A stretch of 9,362 nt of DNA from Paucimonas sp. (GTDB taxonomy: Bacteria; Pseudomonadota; Gammaproteobacteria; Burkholderiales; Burkholderiaceae_D), in assembly GCA_029266815.1 (NCBI GenBank), contig JAQSWC010000039.1:1-9362 (forward strand). Reading direction: 5' to 3'. Numbering within the stretch: position 1 is the stretch's first letter; each line of letters begins with the position of its first letter. The notes beneath the pieces were generated by a model, which ran no database searches, was not told the DNA's origin, and worked only from the letters and a program-made list of their open reading frames with translations. Below are positions 5,535 to 9,362 of the stretch, piece by piece. The translations under genes and the position numbers were made by a program.

Positions 5535-7481
5535 CTATCTGGCTTTTCTGGTGCTCCGCCGACGGATCGCCGCGTTCTGGGCCTGAAGCATGTCGTCAAC
5601 GCGATCCGACGCTTCCCGTGCAAGTTCGTTCGCTAGGTCGCCGTCCGGAAAGAAATCGGGCAGGCGAAAACTCAGCCATGCATAGGCAGAGTACATGCGG
5701 CAAGTGTCTTCTACTTCCTGAAGGTTTTTTTGCAGCAATTCATGCGGGTCGGCAACCAGATGTAAGGTTTTCTTTCTGGACAAGGCACGTGCCCAGCCTT
5801 CCCATACCTGATGCAATGTTGGAATACGTGAGGAAATAGGCACCAGTGACAGCGTGAATTTCTCCGCTACCGTAAGCGGCAGGGTGTCGAGCCATTCGGC
5901 ACGCTCATTTTGCTCTTCAGTGATGCGCGGATAGAAAAATCCATCCGGCACATCAATGTTGTGCACGAAGCGCTTGAACAGCCGCGTCAGGGATCGTTCG
6001 CCGGTTACGGACGAAATGCGATGAAGATGTTCAAGCGAGGGGGCGACGGCGAATCCGGTGGGAGGCACAGGCGGCGTCTTCTCCTTGAGCAGCGAGCGCA
6101 TTACATGATGCGTGTCGTCATCGAAGCCGGCGACAAATCCTTCCTCGTGCACGCCGAAGCGCCCCGCGCGCCCGGCGATTTGCTTGGCAAGCGCTACCGG
6201 CACTTCCTCCTCCTCCACACCATTGAACTTGACGCAGGTCGTCATGACGATCCGTTCTATCGGCAGGTTCAGTCCCATTGCTATCGCATCTGTGCCGACC
6301 ACAATGTCGGCGGTGCGGTCCCTGAAGCGCGCGGCCTGGGCTTGACGTACCTCGGGCGACAGATTGCCGTAGATGGTAGCCACCGAAAATCCTTGTTCAG
6401 CGATCATATCGCGCCACATCAGTACATCGCGACGCGAGAACGCGATCACGGCGTCACCGCTTTTCAGGTTGCGCAGCTTTTTTACGGGGCTAGCTTCCAT
6501 GCTGAGTGGTGCCTTGCGCTTGAGCGTATGTACTTCGATCGGGCATTCCAGCCGTTCGGCCAATGCTTCCACCGCCCGTTTTGCCTCCAGTGCGCCAACG
6601 AGGTAGACGACGTTCGCAGGCGCGCCGCATACTGCCGCCGTCCACGCCGCGCCCCGGTCACGGTCTGCCAGCATCTGGATTTCATCGATCACTGCCACGT
6701 CCACCCGCGTGCCGGGGTCAAGCATCTCAACCGTGCTGGCAACATGCGTCGCGCCTTCGGTAATGCGGCGCTCCTCACCGGTAATCAAGTTGACCTTCAG
6801 CTCCCTGCCATGCGGCCGTGCATTCACAAGCCGCTCATAGTTTTCGAGGGCCAGCAGACGCAGGGGTGCGAGGTAGACGCCGGTATCCGCCTTGGCCAGT
6901 GCTTCCATTGCCTGATGGGTTTTGCCGGAATTGGTCGGACCTAACAGTGCAATAAAGCGGCGCGGTATGCGGCGCGCCACCTCGAATGAATCCGGATATT
7001 CGGCCAGGTTGATGCTTTCCCGGGTGAGTAGTGCATGGCGCTCCTCCTTTTTTCGTTCTACTGCGTGGGCGAGCCGCTGTTCGATGCGATTGAAGACGTC
7101 GGCGGCAGTCACGGATGCGGGGGCATCGGCCAGCGCATTGAGAAACAGCATCGGATCAAGGCTTTCATCGTCCGCCTCCGAGGCAATCCGCGCGACGAAA
7201 TTCAGCACGCTGCTTCGCAGCTCCTCCATCGCCTGCGGGTCGGCACGCTCCCGCACCAGCGCGAGCTGCGCTTCCGGGCTCAATTTGCGCCACTTGGCAG
7301 GCCGGGCGAGCATGCCGCGCGCCGGCACCAGTGCATAGGGAATAGGCAGGCTGCCGGTTTCCACGATGCCGGCGAATCGCACGGCAACTGTTCCCTCCAG
7401 TTTGATGAGCTCTGCGCCGAGCCGGTGTGCGAGCGCTTCCGGCGAGTCCGCGTCGTTTTCTGGTGAAGAAATGATTGTCAT
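5535..7481 (-). CDS. SUV3-like DExH-box RNA helicase
   Basis: A 648-residue superfamily 2 helicase related to SUV3, the RNA helicase of the mitochondrial RNA-degrading complex. The SUV3-type Walker A GPTNSGKT is at 181-188, motif Ia APLRLLALE at 205-213, motif II DEIQ at 266-269 (the SUV3 form of DExH), VGA at 295-297, FSRRD at 348-352, motif V VGTDAIAMGLNL at 395-406 and motif VI QIAGRAGRFG at 434-443. All ATP-binding and arginine-finger residues are present, so it should be an active ATPase. A C-terminal segment with CRMYSAYAWLSFRLPDFF (594-611) resembles the SUV3 C-terminal domain, and the protein ends in a basic tail RRRSTRKAR that may hold RNA. Residues 1-170 match nothing I recognise. 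No organelle signal is expected here; it should be cytoplasmic. The start is the first ATG of the frame, with a poor ribosome-binding site. The likely role, RNA unwinding for decay or processing, is inferred from the eukaryotic relatives; the bacterial partner nuclease is unknown. Confidence 0.93.
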   Translation of the reverse strand: MTIISSPENDADSPEALAHRLGAELIKLEGTVAVRFAGIVETGSLPIPYALVPARGMLARPAKWRKLSPEAQLALVRERADPQAMEELRSSVLNFVARIASEADDESLDPMLFLNALADAPASVTAADVFNRIEQRLAHAVERKKEERHALLTRESINLAEYPDSFEVARRIPRRFIALLGPTNSGKTHQAMEALAKADTGVYLAPLRLLALENYERLVNARPHGRELKVNLITGEERRITEGATHVASTVEMLDPGTRVDVAVIDEIQMLADRDRGAAWTAAVCGAPANVVYLVGALEAKRAVEALAERLECPIEVHTLKRKAPLSMEASPVKKLRNLKSGDAVIAFSRRDVLMWRDMIAEQGFSVATIYGNLSPEVRQAQAARFRDRTADIVVGTDAIAMGLNLPIERIVMTTCVKFNGVEEEEVPVALAKQIAGRAGRFGVHEEGFVAGFDDDTHHVMRSLLKEKTPPVPPTGFAVAPSLEHLHRISSVTGERSLTRLFKRFVHNIDVPDGFFYPRITEEQNERAEWLDTLPLTVAEKFTLSLVPISSRIPTLHQVWEGWARALSRKKTLHLVADPHELLQKNLQEVEDTCRMYSAYAWLSFRLPDFFPDGDLANELAREASDRVDDMLQAQNAAIRRRSTRKAR

Positions 7482-8079
7482 ATCCGGATGTTACGGCAGC
7501 CGGTTCTAGTCTGCTGTCGTACAACGGGAGCTCCATCCACGCTACCGCGTGCAAGCCATAAAGACTGCGGCGGCATAAAGCGATGCTTTGTCACGCTTTT
7601 CCTCCACCCCTTGAAACAGCGGAATGAATGTAAGGTTCTTTAGATTTTTCTGTGGGTGAATTCGCTTACGGGAAGGTCCTTCAAGAAAAGACCGCTGGTG
7701 CGAAGAACGAAAACTTCTCCCCTTTCAAGGGGGAGGCTGGGTGGGGGATGGGTTCTTTAAGCGCCACCGAAACCTATCCCGACCCCAACCCTCCCCTTGA
7801 AGGGAAGGGAGCATTCTTTACCCACACAAAAGTCCGATGAATCGAATGTAAAAATGGCCGCCAAACTTGACGATTCCTGCGCAACCGCATGTGTCGAAAG
7901 CTTCCGGGCAATCATGAACTGACCATCGCAGGTATGACTGCAGTTGTAGAAAATGGAGTCTCCACGGGCCGCGTCTCACCAAGCGCAAGCCGGGCCGCCA
8001 TGAAGATCAGGATTGACCTGAAAGCAGCCGACTTATCGTTTCGCGTTCGCCATTCCGACTTCACAAGGCTCTTGCCCGG
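7482..8079. other. 598-bp gap without a convincing gene
   Basis: Between the helicase start and the stop of the host-attachment gene I see one structured element, the REP-like inverted repeat at 7714-7811, and otherwise no tRNA, riboswitch or conserved protein. The helicase promoter must lie at the left end, but no good sigma-70 pair stands out. Two short plus-strand open frames (7652-7840, translated from the repeat itself, and 7889-8083) carry no recognisable domain. Confidence 0.7.
7714..7811. repeat. REP-like pair of imperfect inverted repeats
   Basis: The left arm (7714-7755) contains CCCCTTTCAAGGGGG followed by GGCTGGGTGGGGGATGGGTT. The right arm (7770-7811) read on the other strand is nearly the same: CCCTTCAAGGGG followed by AGGGTTGGGGTCGGGATAGG. 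The arms are separated by about 14 bases. Each arm is also a small palindrome around TCAAGG/CCTTGA, so the whole can fold into a branched hairpin. G-rich intergenic palindromes of this sort are widespread, multi-copy elements in proteobacteria (REP/BIME-like), sometimes moved by a RAYT transposase, none of which is in this window. It could also slow transcription or protect RNA ends. Confidence 0.8.
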
Positions 8080-8550
8080 CTAGTGCTTGTCGTTATATGC
8101 CTTGAGCTGCTCGCGCAGTTGTTCGGGGCTGAATTGCGTGTAGTCCTTGGTGATTTCAAGATTCACCGCTGACTCGAGTTCCCGATCGAGCAACCCGCGC
8201 AGTACGCCGAGGAACTGCGGCGAGACTACCAGCGTGATTTTCTCGAAGCGGCCGTCGCGGTAAGCCTGCAGCAGGTAGGCGGCGATATCACGCGCGAATA
8301 GCTCGGCCTCGTGCTTTTCCGGCGTTTGCGGCGGCTCGTACATGGAAGTGGGCCGTGCTCCGCCTACATTGTGGCTACTCTGTCCCGCTGCTTTCGGATC
8401 GCGCCGGTCGGTTTCTCCGATTTCCGACACCGGCAATCTTGCTGCGTCATTGACCATGTTGTTCACTTCCTCCAGCGGCTCGGCAAGGCTGGTTTGCGAA
8501 AAAAATCTGGCACGGCTTGCATTGGCAGAAAGAATCCAGGTTGCGTTCAT
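8080..8550 (-). CDS. Host-attachment family protein
   Basis: The 156-residue protein fits the family annotated as 'protein required for attachment to host cells' (Pfam Host_attach): N-terminal TWILSANASRARFF (residues 3-16), a charged polar middle, then HEAELFARDIAAYLLQAYRDGRFEKITLVVSPQFLGVLRGLLD and a C-terminal helix. Despite the family name, the sequence has no signal peptide or membrane segment and looks cytoplasmic; distant likeness of this family to bacterial eRF1-type (baeRF) domains has been proposed, so a role in translation or stress is as plausible as adhesion. The start at 8550 is chosen because MNATWILSANASRARFF is the conserved N-terminus and GAGG (8559-8556) lies five bases before it; the frame is open further to 8634 but that part has no family likeness and covers the sigma-54-like site. 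A monocistronic gene, apparently. Confidence 0.87.
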   Translation of the reverse strand: MNATWILSANASRARFFSQTSLAEPLEEVNNMVNDAARLPVSEIGETDRRDPKAAGQSSHNVGGARPTSMYEPPQTPEKHEAELFARDIAAYLLQAYRDGRFEKITLVVSPQFLGVLRGLLDRELESAVNLEITKDYTQFSPEQLREQLKAYNDKH

Positions 8551-8603
8551 GATGTCCTCATCGTCAAAAATTACAGGCTTACGTGCTTGGAACATTCCGG
8601 GAT

Positions 8604-8619
8604 TGCAAAGAGCATGCCT
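8604..8619 (-). promoter_or_regulatory. Candidate sigma-54 promoter of the host-attachment gene
   Basis: On the minus strand AGGCATG-CTCT-TTGCA agrees with the sigma-54 consensus TGGCACG-N4-TTGCW at ten of twelve defined positions, including the essential GG (-24) and GC (-12) with correct spacing. Transcription would start near 8593, about 43 bases before the start codon at 8550. No bound-activator site was identified upstream. Seen by eye; chance matches of this quality are uncommon in a gap this short but not excluded. Confidence 0.5.
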
Positions 8620-8766
8620 GTTGCAGATAGTCATTTCGCCAGGAAACGATATAAAACAGGCGCGTCGATACTTCGAGTCACTATCGGACTTGAAGACTGA
8701 GCGGGAGAGGTCGGCTGGCTGAGACTTCAGGGCGTAGCCGGATAATCAAGGCAGGGACGTGACGTC

Positions 8767-9362
8767 TTACGTTCTTCCATCCGGCAACGAATGTTCATGG
8801 ATGCTCCATGCCATCTCCGAAGACAGTGGCTCGCTGAAGAGGTACCCCTGATAGGCGTGGCAGCCGTAGCCGGCCAGCATGCTGCGCTGTTCCTCGGTCT
8901 CCACGCCTTCGGCAATGACTTCCAGCCCCAAGGTACGAGCCAGATCCACTATGGTGCGGGCAATGGCTGCGTCATTGGCATTCTGTATCAGGTCCCTCAC
9001 GAAAGAGCGATCGATCTTGACCTGATCCAGCGGTAGGCGCTTCAGGTAGGAGAGCGAGGAATATCCTGTGCCAAAATCGTCAAGAGAGAACCCCAGGCCC
9101 TGGGCCTTCAGGGCTTTCATCTTTCCGATCGCTTCCTCCACATTCTTAAGCAGAACGCTCTCGGTCAGCTCGAGTTTGATGAGGTGAGGATTAGCACCTG
9201 TATCTCTGATGATGGAAAGAATCTGTTCCACGAAACCGGGCTGGTGAAATTCCTTCGCACTAATGTTGATGGAGATGCTGAGTGGTGCGTCAGCCGACCG
9301 CTTCTGCCGTGTTGCAAGGTAGAAGCACGCTGCCTCCTGCACCCAGCGCCCCAGTCGAATAA
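8767..9362 (-). CDS. EAL-domain c-di-GMP phosphodiesterase, C-terminal part
   Basis: The frame is open to the right edge, so only the last 197 residues are seen; the reading begins in-domain with IRLGRWVQEA, showing that an internal GTG at 9342 is not the true start. EAL domains cleave cyclic di-GMP to pGpG. Visible catalytic motifs are intact: the metal-binding Asn in SINISAKEF, Glu in LELTES, the DDFGTGYSSLSYL loop 6 segment, Lys in VKIDRSFV, the Glu in AEGVET, and QGYLFSEPL near the end. The E-A-L signature itself would lie upstream, outside the window. By the family, a GGDEF, PAS or sensor region often precedes EAL, but this cannot be seen here. The intact residues suggest an active enzyme. 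It is on the same strand as the host-attachment gene, with a 216-bp gap that contains the latter's own promoter candidate, so co-transcription is unlikely to be the only mode. Confidence 0.93.
   Translation of the reverse strand, partial: IRLGRWVQEAACFYLATRQKRSADAPLSISINISAKEFHQPGFVEQILSIIRDTGANPHLIKLELTESVLLKNVEEAIGKMKALKAQGLGFSLDDFGTGYSSLSYLKRLPLDQVKIDRSFVRDLIQNANDAAIARTIVDLARTLGLEVIAEGVETEEQRSMLAGYGCHAYQGYLFSEPLSSEMAWSIHEHSLPDGRT

Noticed and set aside
5910..6944. 344-codon plus-strand open frame opposite the helicase gene
   Set aside because: It lies wholly antisense to a well-supported helicase, shows no known motif and has the Arg/Cys/His-rich look of a mirror reading of GC-rich coding DNA.
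7652..7840. 62-codon frame across the REP-like repeat
   Set aside because: Its sequence is the translation of the repeat, a known cause of spurious short gene calls.
7889..8083. 64-codon plus-strand frame ending at the stop of the host-attachment gene
   Set aside because: No recognisable domain, no clear ribosome-binding site and convergent overlap of stop codons; possible but unsupported.

Overview
This window looks like chromosomal DNA of a Gram-negative proteobacterium, most likely a betaproteobacterium of the Burkholderiales. This placement is inferred from moderate-to-high GC, the divergent metE/metR pair, a lipoprotein with a type II signal peptide, and c-di-GMP proteins of PilZ and EAL type; no rRNA or other marker gene is present to confirm it. 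There are no phage genes, transposases, CRISPR arrays, tRNAs or rRNAs, and gene content is mostly housekeeping or core-accessory.

Layout from left to right. Positions 1-47 may hold the first 15 codons of a minus-strand gene that runs off the left edge. A single-domain PilZ protein (257-589, +) converges on metE (711-3011, -), the cobalamin-independent methionine synthase. metE is divergently transcribed from its probable regulator, the LysR-type activator metR (3115-4011, +). The 103-bp metE-metR gap holds a MetR-box-like site and a plausible sigma-70 promoter for metE. A TauE/SafE (TSUP) family membrane permease (4136-4894, +) follows metR and ends at a strong stem-loop terminator (4921-4950). 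From the other side the terminator also faces a small, extremely Ser/Thr-rich lipoprotein (5022-5372, -). Upstream of that, on the same strand, lies a 648-residue SUV3-like DExH-box RNA helicase (5535-7481, -). The roughly 600-bp gap 7482-8079 holds a REP-like imperfect inverted repeat and no convincing gene. The right end has a host-attachment family protein (8080-8550, -), preceded by a sigma-54-like promoter sequence, and the C-terminal 197 residues of an EAL-domain c-di-GMP phosphodiesterase (8767-9362, -) that continues past the right edge.

How the genes fit together. metE and metR form a classical regulatory pair: MetR, with homocysteine as co-effector in enterics, activates metE. The TSUP permease may carry a sulfur compound, which would fit beside metR, but this rests on proximity alone. 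The PilZ and EAL proteins both belong to c-di-GMP signalling (receptor and degrading enzyme), but they are about 8 kb apart and not co-transcribed. The least explored items are the bacterial SUV3-like helicase, the low-complexity lipoprotein downstream of it, and the candidate sigma-54 control of the host-attachment protein. I did not find a clear multi-gene novel system.
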